Assembly: GCA_020850375.1 (NCBI GenBank)
Contig: JADZET010000189.1
Location: forward strand, 1-5,773
Direction of reading: 5' to 3'
DNA: 5,773 nucleotides
Origin: Phycisphaeraceae bacterium
Lineage (GTDB): Bacteria > Planctomycetota > Phycisphaerae > Phycisphaerales > Phycisphaeraceae
In this document: piece by piece, positions 1 to 5,773 of the stretch
Layout of the letters: the number at the start of each line of letters is the position of its first letter
Position numbering within the stretch: position 1 is the stretch's first letter
Position numbers and translations under genes: made by a program
The notes under the pieces: model-generated
Told to the model about the DNA's origin: nothing
The model's input: the letters and a program-made list of their open reading frames with translations, nothing else
Databases searched by the model: none

Positions 1-1646
1 CCCCCGCTGATCCAACCTCCGCGCCGGCCCGCTTCTACGTCACCACGCCGATCTACTACGTCAACGATCGGCCGCACATCGGCCACGTCTACACCACGAC
101 GCTCGCCGACGTGGCCGCACGCTATCACCGCCTGCTCGGTGTCGAGACCTTCTTCCTGACCGGTGTCGACGAGCACGCCGCCAAGGTCGCCGAGGCCGCC
201 GCCGCCCTGGGCCTGACGCCCCAGCAGTGCGCCGACCGCTTCGCCGCCGCCTTCGAGGAGACTTTTACGCGGCTGAAGATGACCCACAACGACTTCATCC
301 GCACCAGCCAGGAGCGCCACAAGGCCCGCGTCGGCAAGTACGTCGCTGCCCTGCTCCGCTCCGGCGACGTCTACCTCGGCGAGTACGAGGGCTGGTACGA
401 CGCCGGCCAGGAGGAATACGTCACCGAGTCCAAGGCCAAGGAGCACGACTTCAAATCCCCCATCAACGGCAAGCCCCTGGTCCGCAAGAGCGAGAAGAAC
501 TACTTCTTTCGCCTGAGCGCGTATCAGAAGCCGCTCCTGGATTTCTACGCCAAGCACCCCAAGTTCGTCCGTCCCGAGGCCCGGCTCAACGAGGTCGTCG
601 CCCGCGTGCGCGAGGGGCTCAACGACGTCCCGATGTCGCGCACCGGCTCGGCCGGCTGGGGCATCCCCATGCCCGGTGACGAGGCGCACACGATCTACGT
701 CTGGATCGACGCCCTCTTCAACTACCTGACCACCGTCGACACGGCCGGCGCGGGCCAGGAGAGCGACGGCCCCACCCCGGAAGGGACGGAGAACCGGCGC
801 AAGCTCTGGCCCACCGACGTCCACCTGATCGCCAAGGACATCCTCTGGTTCCACGCCGTGATCTGGCCCGCCGTGCTGATGGCCCTGGCCAAGTGCCCCG
901 GCTATGCGTGGGTCCAACTCCCGGGGGGCGTCTACGCCCACTCCTTCTGGATCGCCGAGGGCCAGAAGATGAGCAAATCCCTGGGCAATTTTGTGGACAT
1001 CGACAAGCTCGACGGCTACGTCAGCCGGTTCGGCCTAGACGCCTTGCGCTACTTCCTGGCCACCGCCGGCCCGCTGGGCACCACCGACTCGGACTTCGCC
1101 GAGGCCCGCTTCATCGACGTCTACAACGCCGACCTGGCCAACGCCCTGGGCAACTCCTTCAGCCGCGTCTCGAACATGACCGCCCGCTACTTTGACGGCA
1201 AGGTCCCCGAGAAAGGTCCCCACGTGCCGGCCTCCGACACCCACACCCTCACGGCCGAGCACGCCGTGGCCCGCGCCATGGCCGCCTACGAATCCCTCGA
1301 CTTCGCCGCCGCCGCCGCCGCGGGCATGGACCTCGTCCGCGCCGTCGACAGCTACATCGAGCAAACTCAACCCTTCAAGCTCGCCAAAGATCCCGCCAAT
1401 CTCCCCCAGGTCGGCACGATCCTCTACCACTGCGCCGAGGCCCTGCGGATCGCCTCTTTGATCCTCTGGCCGATCATCCCCCACAAGGTCGAGGAGCTCT
1501 GGTCGCGCCTCGGCTGCACGGGCTACGCCCCCGCCCTGGCCGACCGCGGCCGCGGGGCATTCTTGACCTGGGCCAAGTGGGGCCAGCTCAAGCCCGGCGC
1601 CCCCGTGACCAAGGGCGATCCCCTCTTCCCTCGCTATCAGGCCTGA
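1..1646 (+). CDS. metG: Methionyl-tRNA synthetase, short form (5' end outside window)
   Basis: Class I aminoacyl-tRNA synthetase that charges tRNA-Met with methionine in the cytoplasm, for both initiation and elongation. The frame is open from base 3, giving 547 visible residues; the true start lies just upstream of the window. The GTG at 111 cannot be the start because it lies downstream of the HIGH motif. Visible landmarks, numbered from base 3: the PIYYVND strand and HIGH at 25-28 (bases 75-86), the connective-peptide region around 115-175, the WIDAL segment before an acidic insertion at about 247-267, an exact KMSKS at 322-326 (bases 966-980), and the helical anticodon-binding domain from about 370. 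Asn384 and Arg388 match the spacing of the E. coli anticodon-reading Asn391/Arg395. The Trp461 position appears to be Phe458. The zinc-knuckle cysteines are absent. The protein ends soon after LFPRYQA, so the C-terminal Trbp111-like tRNA-binding domain of long forms is missing. Identity is secure. Confidence 0.97.
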   Translation, partial: PADPTSAPARFYVTTPIYYVNDRPHIGHVYTTTLADVAARYHRLLGVETFFLTGVDEHAAKVAEAAAALGLTPQQCADRFAAAFEETFTRLKMTHNDFIRTSQERHKARVGKYVAALLRSGDVYLGEYEGWYDAGQEEYVTESKAKEHDFKSPINGKPLVRKSEKNYFFRLSAYQKPLLDFYAKHPKFVRPEARLNEVVARVREGLNDVPMSRTGSAGWGIPMPGDEAHTIYVWIDALFNYLTTVDTAGAGQESDGPTPEGTENRRKLWPTDVHLIAKDILWFHAVIWPAVLMALAKCPGYAWVQLPGGVYAHSFWIAEGQKMSKSLGNFVDIDKLDGYVSRFGLDALRYFLATAGPLGTTDSDFAEARFIDVYNADLANALGNSFSRVSNMTARYFDGKVPEKGPHVPASDTHTLTAEHAVARAMAAYESLDFAAAAAAGMDLVRAVDSYIEQTQPFKLAKDPANLPQVGTILYHCAEALRIASLILWPIIPHKVEELWSRLGCTGYAPALADRGRGAFLTWAKWGQLKPGAPVTKGDPLFPRYQA

Positions 1647-1649
1647 GAT

Positions 1650-4600
1650 TCAACGAGAACGGATGGGCACCCGCGTCGGCCCGGGCTGGACGATCTCGAT
1701 CTGGTCACGCTCGAGGTTCCATCGCAGCGCCGAGGCCGTGACGGTCGCGACGTTGCCCTGCCGCACCTCCACCTGCCTCCGCCCGCCGGGCATGTCGCGC
1801 AGCATGACCGTCTGGTTGTCGCCGGTGTACTGGAGTTGATCCGCCAGGTACGTCCGCTCCCCGGCGATCACGCGCACGTCCTTCTCCGCCAGGATCGTCT
1901 GCAGCACCGGCTGCGGCGCGCTCGTTGAGAACCACATCGGCAGAGCAGGTCCCCCGGAAGTGTCTGCGGTGTTCGGCCGCTGAAGCTCGACCAGCAGACG
2001 GCTGCAATCCAGGTGCACCGGCGACCCCCCGGAAGTTGAATCCGCGGCCTCCGCCCCACCGGGCAGGTGATCGAGCTGCACGTCGTCGAGGATTGTCATG
2101 TCGCTGCGCCGGGCGCTGAGGGTGAACTTACCCTTCCACGTCAGCAGCGTGTCGCCGTGGCCCGTCAGCGCCACGCCCAGTGGTCCGCCGTCGCTCGGCC
2201 GCGACGCGGCGCGCGACTGCCGATCCTCGATCAGCAACGAGCCCGCCCCCGGCACGACCAACTGCTCGAGCACGTTGTCGAACGTCGCCGTCTGGCCGCG
2301 GAGCGTCAGCCGATTCTTGAGCGTGCCGTCGAGCGCCTCAGCGAACTGCTCATGCGTCAGCACGGTGTTCCCCGAGGCCGTGGCGGCCCGGATGCCCCGG
2401 TCCTGACGCGGCCCGGGCAGACGCACCATGTCCACGGCCAATTCGTCCGCCGTGACGGAGGAGCGATCGTGCTTGCTCTCCGACAGGGCGCGAATGTTCC
2501 CCGTGAACTTCGCCTGGCCCTGGCGGTCGTCGTAGGTCATACCCTTCTGCCAGAAGATGTGCAGCTGCCGGCCCGCCGCCAGCGGGTCCGTCGGGCTCGT
2601 GGCGTTGGCCGCGTCGAGCCGCGCCTCGCCCGGCCCGTCGACCCGCACCGTTGACGCCGCCTGGCTCAGCAGCACGTGCTCGCCCAGCAGGCTCAACCCC
2701 GGCCGCACGACCCTGGCCATCTTGCTCTCTTCACCCCACAGCTCCAACCGCTGGGCCTTGGGGTCCGCCTCGAGGCGATCGGCGTGGAACGTCAGCCCAT
2801 CCGGCGCTTCGACCACGACATCATGACGGGCGTACAGCCGCGTCAGCTCGGGCGTGACAAGCTGCGGAGACACCGCGGCGGGAGCCTGCGGGGCGGCCGC
2901 AGCGGTGGGGGGCTGCTTCACTTCCGGGGGGGGTGGGGGAGCCAGCAGGTCCAGCGTGATCGCCAGGTCCGGCGACGAAGCAAATGCCGGCGTATCGGGC
3001 GACAGGGCCCGCACGCTCGCTGCCGTCGGGGCCAGGACCTGCGGCGCCGCCGGCGTGAGCAAAGCCGGTGCGGCCGATCCCTCGGACGGCAGCAGGTCCG
3101 CCTGGAGCTGCCCGGCCGAGATCGTCGTGTCGCGCCCGGCGAAACGTGCGTGATCCTCGGCCAGGATGCGACACGGCACGCTCTGGCCGCCCGGCAGCGT
3201 CAGCCAGTCGATCGTCAGCGCCTGGCTGTCGAGCTTCCACGGTTCGGCCGCGCGGGCCGCCAGCGACGAGCCGGGCCGGAGCTGGACGTCTTGTTTGGCC
3301 ACGATCCGCGTCGGCGACGGGCTGCCCCCGTCGGCCGGGTCGGACAAGTCGATCGCCAGCGAGCCGGCCTGCAGGTCGAAGTCCGGGTGCTGCGCCGAGA
3401 CCTTGCCGTGGAACGCCGCCTGCCGGATGCCGCGCAGCCTTGACGGGTCAGCCCGATCGATCGTCGGATCGGCCGCCGTGTAGAAACCCAGGTCCAGATG
3501 ATCAGCGAAGGCCACGACCAGCGAGGGCGTGTCCAGAGCTATCGGGCTGGGCGTCTGCGTGTCAGCACCCCGCGGCGACTTCGGCGCCGCGAGCACCTTG
3601 AGCACGCCCGGCCCGCGGATCGTGGCCGACGCCGTCGTCGGGTCGAGCGTCATGTCCGAGGCGGTCAGCGTGCCCAGGCCCGCCATGTGCAGGTCCATCG
3701 GCAGGCCTTCTTCGCCGACGAGCCGGACCAGCCCGCGTTGGGCGTGGTAGACCACTCGCCATGCGGTGGCCACCGGCTGGTCCTGAATCAGCAGCGAGAC
3801 CGGCCGGCCCTCGATCACGGCCAGCGTGTCGCGCGGCCCGTCAGCCGTGGCGGGCGGACCGTCGAGCGGCTCGACGACCATCTTGCCCGCCCAGTCCAGC
3901 TCGGCCGGCGATTCCTCAACCTCACTGGGTGCGGACGCCGGCTGGGTCTCGCTCAGGGCCTGCTTGGCGGCCGTGGTTTCGCGTTCACCCAGCACACCGC
4001 CGACGGCCCCCTCGCTCGACAGGGCGAACATCACGTCGAGCCAGTCGCCGCGTAGCGCGAGCTGCCCGCGACGCAGCTCCCGCAGCCGCTCAAAGCGGGC
4101 GCGATACCAGGGCTCCGCCGCGGTGGAGGGCGCACCGGCCGTGGTCTGCGGGCTTTCCGACAAGCTTGCTCCCGCGACCGAGGACGCGGTGGTCGACGGT
4201 GTGGTGGTCGGCGTTCCCGTCAGGGGTCCCGTGCGGAGCTTGAGGTGGCCGTCACGCTGGACCTCGAGGCGTTCGATACGGTCGAGCTGTTCGTTGTACC
4301 GGGCCAGGAATCCCACCCCCTGGAAGTCGAACCGCCGACCGGTGGCGACCACCCCGCCGGGCGACTCGATCTGCCCCGCGATCAGGTCGAACCGCACCTC
4401 ATCGTCGAATTGCAGCCGCAGGGCCAGGTCGCGCGAGTTCTCGCCGAAGTCGGCCGGGCGACTGGCCGGGTTGGAGTAGTACTCGAGCGTGACATTGCCC
4501 GTCAGCAGCCCGCGTTGGGGCAGGTTGTCCGGGGCGTAGAGTCGGCCGTGCTGCCCGCGGATGACCAGCGTTCCCCCCGAGGCGATGTGGGCCCGGACCA

Positions 4601-4925
4601 TGGGGTTGCCCACGCTGGCCTCGCCGGCGGGCAGGGGGTCGAGCGTGTCGCCGAAGAACTCGACGACCTGCCCCGAGGGCGACCGCCGCTGGATGTAGTA
4701 CCCCTTGGCGTTGCCGATCCGTCCCGCCAGGCCCGAACCTGTCTGAAGCGTCGGGCCGGCCTGCTCGAACAGGGGGGGCGGTGTGTCGCGGCCCGCCGTC
4801 TCCGGCGCCGTCGCGTCGGTCGGCCGGGGGATCGTCGGCGCAGCCGCGCCGAACCACCAGGTCAGCAGCAGGACCAGGGCGGCCAGAACGCACGACAACG
4901 GCACGATCAGACGCTTGCGCGGCAT
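1650..4925 (-). CDS. Large membrane-anchored LptC/OstA-like periplasmic protein (putative LPS transport)
   Basis: A 1091-residue protein. The start is well fixed: the in-frame stop at 4968-4970 is followed by no ATG, GTG or TTG before the ATG at 4925. No Shine-Dalgarno sequence precedes it. The N-terminus MPRKR is basic and is followed by a hydrophobic stretch at about 6-29 (LIVPLSCVLAALVLLLTWWF), a single membrane anchor leaving the rest in the periplasm. Residues about 74-232 look LptC-like, with short beta-strand motifs such as GTLVIRGQHGRLYAPD and LLTGNVTLEYY, then RFDFQGVGFLARYNEQLDRI. Thr/Ser/Ala linkers follow at about 233-270 and 315-345. Further beta-rich segments lie at about 369-445 and 500-612, then a Pro/Ala linker at about 614-690, then OstA-like units to the C-terminus (ARHDVVVEAPDG, FHADRLEADPKAQRLELWG, EKDVRVIAGERTYLADQLQY). 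Only three cysteines occur (12, 585, 974). LptC is normally about 190 residues and LptA about 180, so this is far larger. LPS or other glycolipid transport is inferred; an AsmA/TamB-type protein is the main alternative. The gene is real with high confidence; the function is moderate. Confidence 0.72.
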   Translation of the reverse strand: MPRKRLIVPLSCVLAALVLLLTWWFGAAAPTIPRPTDATAPETAGRDTPPPLFEQAGPTLQTGSGLAGRIGNAKGYYIQRRSPSGQVVEFFGDTLDPLPAGEASVGNPMVRAHIASGGTLVIRGQHGRLYAPDNLPQRGLLTGNVTLEYYSNPASRPADFGENSRDLALRLQFDDEVRFDLIAGQIESPGGVVATGRRFDFQGVGFLARYNEQLDRIERLEVQRDGHLKLRTGPLTGTPTTTPSTTASSVAGASLSESPQTTAGAPSTAAEPWYRARFERLRELRRGQLALRGDWLDVMFALSSEGAVGGVLGERETTAAKQALSETQPASAPSEVEESPAELDWAGKMVVEPLDGPPATADGPRDTLAVIEGRPVSLLIQDQPVATAWRVVYHAQRGLVRLVGEEGLPMDLHMAGLGTLTASDMTLDPTTASATIRGPGVLKVLAAPKSPRGADTQTPSPIALDTPSLVVAFADHLDLGFYTAADPTIDRADPSRLRGIRQAAFHGKVSAQHPDFDLQAGSLAIDLSDPADGGSPSPTRIVAKQDVQLRPGSSLAARAAEPWKLDSQALTIDWLTLPGGQSVPCRILAEDHARFAGRDTTISAGQLQADLLPSEGSAAPALLTPAAPQVLAPTAASVRALSPDTPAFASSPDLAITLDLLAPPPPPEVKQPPTAAAAPQAPAAVSPQLVTPELTRLYARHDVVVEAPDGLTFHADRLEADPKAQRLELWGEESKMARVVRPGLSLLGEHVLLSQAASTVRVDGPGEARLDAANATSPTDPLAAGRQLHIFWQKGMTYDDRQGQAKFTGNIRALSESKHDRSSVTADELAVDMVRLPGPRQDRGIRAATASGNTVLTHEQFAEALDGTLKNRLTLRGQTATFDNVLEQLVVPGAGSLLIEDRQSRAASRPSDGGPLGVALTGHGDTLLTWKGKFTLSARRSDMTILDDVQLDHLPGGAEAADSTSGGSPVHLDCSRLLVELQRPNTADTSGGPALPMWFSTSAPQPVLQTILAEKDVRVIAGERTYLADQLQYTGDNQTVMLRDMPGGRRQVEVRQGNVATVTASALRWNLERDQIEIVQPGPTRVPIRSR
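1671..2840 (-). other. Tandem OstA/LptA-like beta units (residues about 696-1085)
   Basis: The C-terminal third is built of repeating, diverged units of the form 'A..DV.V....L.AD.L..D......L.G'. Examples start near residues 696 (RLYARHDVVVEAPDGLTFH), 788 (LHIFWQKGMTYDDRQGQAKF), 844 (GIRAATASGNTVLTH), 922 (GHGDTLLTWKGKFTLSARRS) and 1012 (LAEKDVRVIAGERTYLADQ). Each has paired strands with Gly/Asp turns and a following 'tA..l..d' strand, the pattern of OstA-fold proteins. Such units stack end to end into a hydrophobic groove in LptA. The number and boundaries of units are approximate. Confidence 0.55.
2856..2945 (-). other. Pro/Ala-rich linker with polyproline run
   Basis: Residues 661-690 contain five consecutive prolines (663-667) followed by a Pro/Ala/Gln stretch, and separate the middle beta segments from the C-terminal OstA-like units. 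The polyproline codons put a run of eight G and a run of five G on the + strand (2926-2933 and 2935-2939). The linker is probably extended and disordered. Confidence 0.75.
4116..4229 (-). other. Low-complexity Thr/Ser/Ala-rich linker
   Basis: Residues 233-270 are almost entirely Thr, Ser, Ala, Pro and Gly, with a TTTPSTTASS core, and separate the LptC-like domain from a basic, helix-prone stretch (RARFERLRELRRG). Such composition indicates a flexible extracytoplasmic hinge. Confidence 0.75.
4230..4706 (-). other. LptC-like beta-rich domain (residues about 74-232)
   Basis: Just outside the anchor, the protein alternates short hydrophobic strands with Gly/Asp turns. The order is a strand (GYYIQRRSPSGQVVEFFGD), a GTLVIRGQHGRLYAP hairpin, LLTGNVTLEYY, then GRRFDFQGVGFLARYNEQLD followed by RIERLEVQRDGHLKLRTG. 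Position after the anchor and the 'template information, then target-variable information' rhythm of strands suit the LptC jellyroll. The assignment is by eye and needs profile or structure confirmation. Confidence 0.5.
4839..4910 (-). other. N-terminal membrane anchor of the LptC/OstA-like protein
   Basis: This stretch encodes residues 6-29, a continuous hydrophobic segment ending in Trp-Trp-Phe-Gly. It is preceded by MPRKR, whose positive charges predict a cytoplasmic N-terminus. No clear signal-peptidase I site follows before the Pro/Thr-rich stretch at 30-52. Cys12 sits inside the hydrophobic core without a proper lipobox, so a retained single-pass anchor, as in LptC, fits better than a cleaved signal or a lipoprotein. 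Confidence 0.8.
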
Positions 4926-4972
4926 GGATGAATCAGTGTAACGAGCAATCCCACGGCAGGGGGGCGCTCAAC

Positions 4973-4995
4973 CGGTCGGCGTTTCATCACGACCG
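4973..4995. promoter_or_regulatory. Inverted repeat CGGTCG-N11-CGACCG (possible operator)
   Basis: A perfect 6-bp inverted repeat has arms at 4973-4978 and 4990-4995 and an 11-base spacer. It lies immediately upstream of the candidate -10, covering where a -35 would sit. Arm spacing of about 17 bp centre to centre is not a clean helical multiple, and six-base arms arise often by chance in GC-rich DNA, so operator function is speculative. Confidence 0.25.
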
Positions 4996-5004
4996 CGACG
5001 ACGC

Positions 5005-5010
5005 TATGAT
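5005..5010 (+). promoter_or_regulatory. Candidate -10 element for the mutase gene
   Basis: TATGAT matches the sigma-70 TATAAT consensus at five of six positions and stands out in very GC-rich DNA, 42 bases before the mutase ATG. No convincing -35 hexamer lies 16-18 bases upstream; the best, TTCATC at 4983-4988, matches three of six. Placement is plausible but untested. Confidence 0.4.
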
Positions 5011-5040
5011 TCTGCCTTCGTACCCCCACCCCCGACCCGC

Positions 5041-5044
5041 AGGA
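5041..5044 (+). promoter_or_regulatory. Ribosome binding site (AGGA) of the mutase gene
   Basis: AGGA is followed by an 8-base spacer and the ATG at 5053, an ordinary Shine-Dalgarno spacing. It supports this start, which also places the family N-terminus (KIFKAYDVRA) right at the beginning of the protein. Confidence 0.7.
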
Positions 5045-5052
5045 ATCCGCCC

Positions 5053-5773
5053 ATGATCGGCAAGATTTTCAAGGCCTACGACGTTCGCGCCACCTACCCC
5101 GATCCGCTGAACGAATCCGCCGCCTGGAAGGTCGGCTACGCCGCCGGCCAGCACCTCATGCGCGCCTCGGGCCTGGCCAAGCCCGGCACGATGCTCGTGT
5201 CACGCGACATGCGCCCTCACTCGCCCAAGCTCTGCGCCGCCCTGATCCGGGGCATCCGCGCCGCCGGCCCCGACGTCGTCGACCTGGGCATGTGCGACAC
5301 CTCGTTCATGTACTTCGCCATCAACCACCTCGACGCCGTCGGCGGCATCCAGACCACCGCCAGCCACAACCCCGTCAACTACAACGGCTTTAAGATCTCC
5401 GGCCGCCAGGCCCGGCCCGTCGGCGCCGACACCGGCCTCAAGGACATCCAGAAGATCGCCGAGGGCCTGCCCGACAACGCCGGCCCCGACACGCTCGCCC
5501 CCACCGGCAAGCTCACGGAGAAAAACCTCTGGCCCGAGTACCGCGAGCACGTGCTGCGGTTCCTCGCCCCGCTCGACCGGCCCCTCAAGGTCGTCATCGA
5601 CGCCTCCAACGGCATGGCCGGCAAGCTCGTCCCCGAGATCTTTCACCACATCCCCAACCTCGAGATCATCCCCCTGAACTTCGAGATCACCGGCTCATTC
5701 GTCCACGAGCCCAACCCGCTCGTCGCCGCCAACATGAAGCCCACCCAGGACGCCGTCCGCCAGCACAAGGCCG
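5053..5773 (+). CDS. manB: Phosphomannomutase/phosphoglucomutase (3' end outside window)
   Basis: Alpha-D-phosphohexomutase that interconverts hexose 6-phosphate and 1-phosphate (mannose and/or glucose) in the cytoplasm, feeding nucleotide-sugar synthesis for LPS, capsule or other glycans. The frame runs from ATG 5053 off the end of the window, giving 240 complete residues of the usual 450-480. Domain I starts at once with IFKAYDVRATYPDPLNE and contains SRDMR at 50-54, where relatives usually have GRDxR. The catalytic loop TTASHNP spans 101-107, with the phosphorylated serine at Ser104 and YNGFK after it. Domain II begins near the DASNGMAG motif at 183-190, followed by EPNPL. The metal-binding DGDxDR loop and domains III-IV lie beyond the window. 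Family membership is secure. Mannose versus glucose preference cannot be told from this half, and the symbol follows the broad ManB family name only. The gene is divergent from the LptC/OstA-like gene. Confidence 0.92.
   Translation, partial: MIGKIFKAYDVRATYPDPLNESAAWKVGYAAGQHLMRASGLAKPGTMLVSRDMRPHSPKLCAALIRGIRAAGPDVVDLGMCDTSFMYFAINHLDAVGGIQTTASHNPVNYNGFKISGRQARPVGADTGLKDIQKIAEGLPDNAGPDTLAPTGKLTEKNLWPEYREHVLRFLAPLDRPLKVVIDASNGMAGKLVPEIFHHIPNLEIIPLNFEITGSFVHEPNPLVAANMKPTQDAVRQHKA

Larger units (their letters stand above)
4926..5052. promoter_or_regulatory. Divergent intergenic promoter region
   Basis: This 127-bp region lies between the divergent start codons of the LptC/OstA-like gene and the mutase gene, so it must hold the leftward promoter unless that gene is transcribed otherwise, and probably the rightward one. 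On the rightward side a -10-like TATGAT is visible with no good -35. On the leftward side the best -10 candidate is only TACACT (- strand of 4935-4940), very close to the ATG, which would give a nearly leaderless mRNA. Its location is supported; the exact promoter elements are weak. Confidence 0.55.

Noticed and set aside
111..1646. GTG at 111 as the MetRS start
   Set aside because: The same frame is open to base 3 and carries the PIYYVND and HIGH motifs essential for catalysis; the start is upstream of the window.
1560..1760. Intrinsic terminator between the convergent genes
   Set aside because: No GC hairpin followed by a T-run was found on either strand; the TCAGGCCTGA palindrome has no loop or T-tract.
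2067..2654. Long + strand open frames inside the envelope gene (also 4245-4931, 2676-3443, 3498-4055)
   Set aside because: These are antisense shadows in GC-rich DNA. Their products are Arg/Ala/Pro-rich without domains, whereas the - strand frame has a membrane anchor and coherent beta motifs over 1091 residues.
4888..4896. Cys12 as a lipoprotein acylation site
   Set aside because: The residues before it (VPLS) do not form a proper lipobox, the hydrophobic stretch continues after it, and only seven residues separate it from the basic start.
5200..5649. - strand 149-codon frame opposite the mutase gene
   Set aside because: The + strand frame carries the TTASHNP catalytic loop and other family motifs; the antisense frame is a Gly/Val/Asp-rich shadow.
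1..5773. tRNA or other RNA gene, CRISPR array, insertion sequence or defence system
   Set aside because: Nothing resembling these was seen; almost all of the window is accounted for by three protein genes, and the only gap is 127 bp.

Overview
The window holds three genes of a GC-rich (roughly two-thirds G+C by eye) Gram-negative bacterium. From left to right they are the 3' part of a methionyl-tRNA synthetase gene on the + strand (1-1646), a 1091-residue envelope protein on the - strand (1650-4925), and the 5' half of a phosphomannomutase/phosphoglucomutase gene on the + strand (5053-5773). The synthetase and envelope genes converge with only 3 bases between their stop codons. The envelope and sugar-phosphate mutase genes diverge from a 127-bp intergenic region that is the only non-coding stretch of any size.

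The organism is probably a planctomycete or a relative in the PVC group. The grounds are the style of the MetRS (zinc-knuckle cysteines absent, a YAHSFWIAEGQKMSKS catalytic block, a QPFKLAKDP anticodon-domain segment) and the very large OstA/LptC-like protein. This is recollection of family style, not a search result, and confidence is moderate.

The most interesting gene is the central one. It has a short cytoplasmic N-terminus, one membrane anchor, an LptC-like beta-rich domain, and then many degenerate OstA/LptA-like beta segments separated by Thr/Ser/Ala/Pro-rich linkers. This is the expected build of a long periplasmic beta-jellyroll protein of the lipopolysaccharide-transport type, with the roles of inner-membrane LptC and bridging LptA possibly combined in one chain. 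The function is inferred from architecture and sequence pattern only.

The divergent mutase makes sugar-1-phosphates (mannose-1-P or glucose-1-P), precursors of the nucleotide sugars used for LPS and other surface glycans. The two divergent genes can therefore be read as one envelope-glycan theme, precursor supply beside glycolipid export, though adjacency alone is weak evidence. MetRS is a housekeeping gene with no evident functional link. I saw no RNA gene, mobile element, CRISPR array or defence system.
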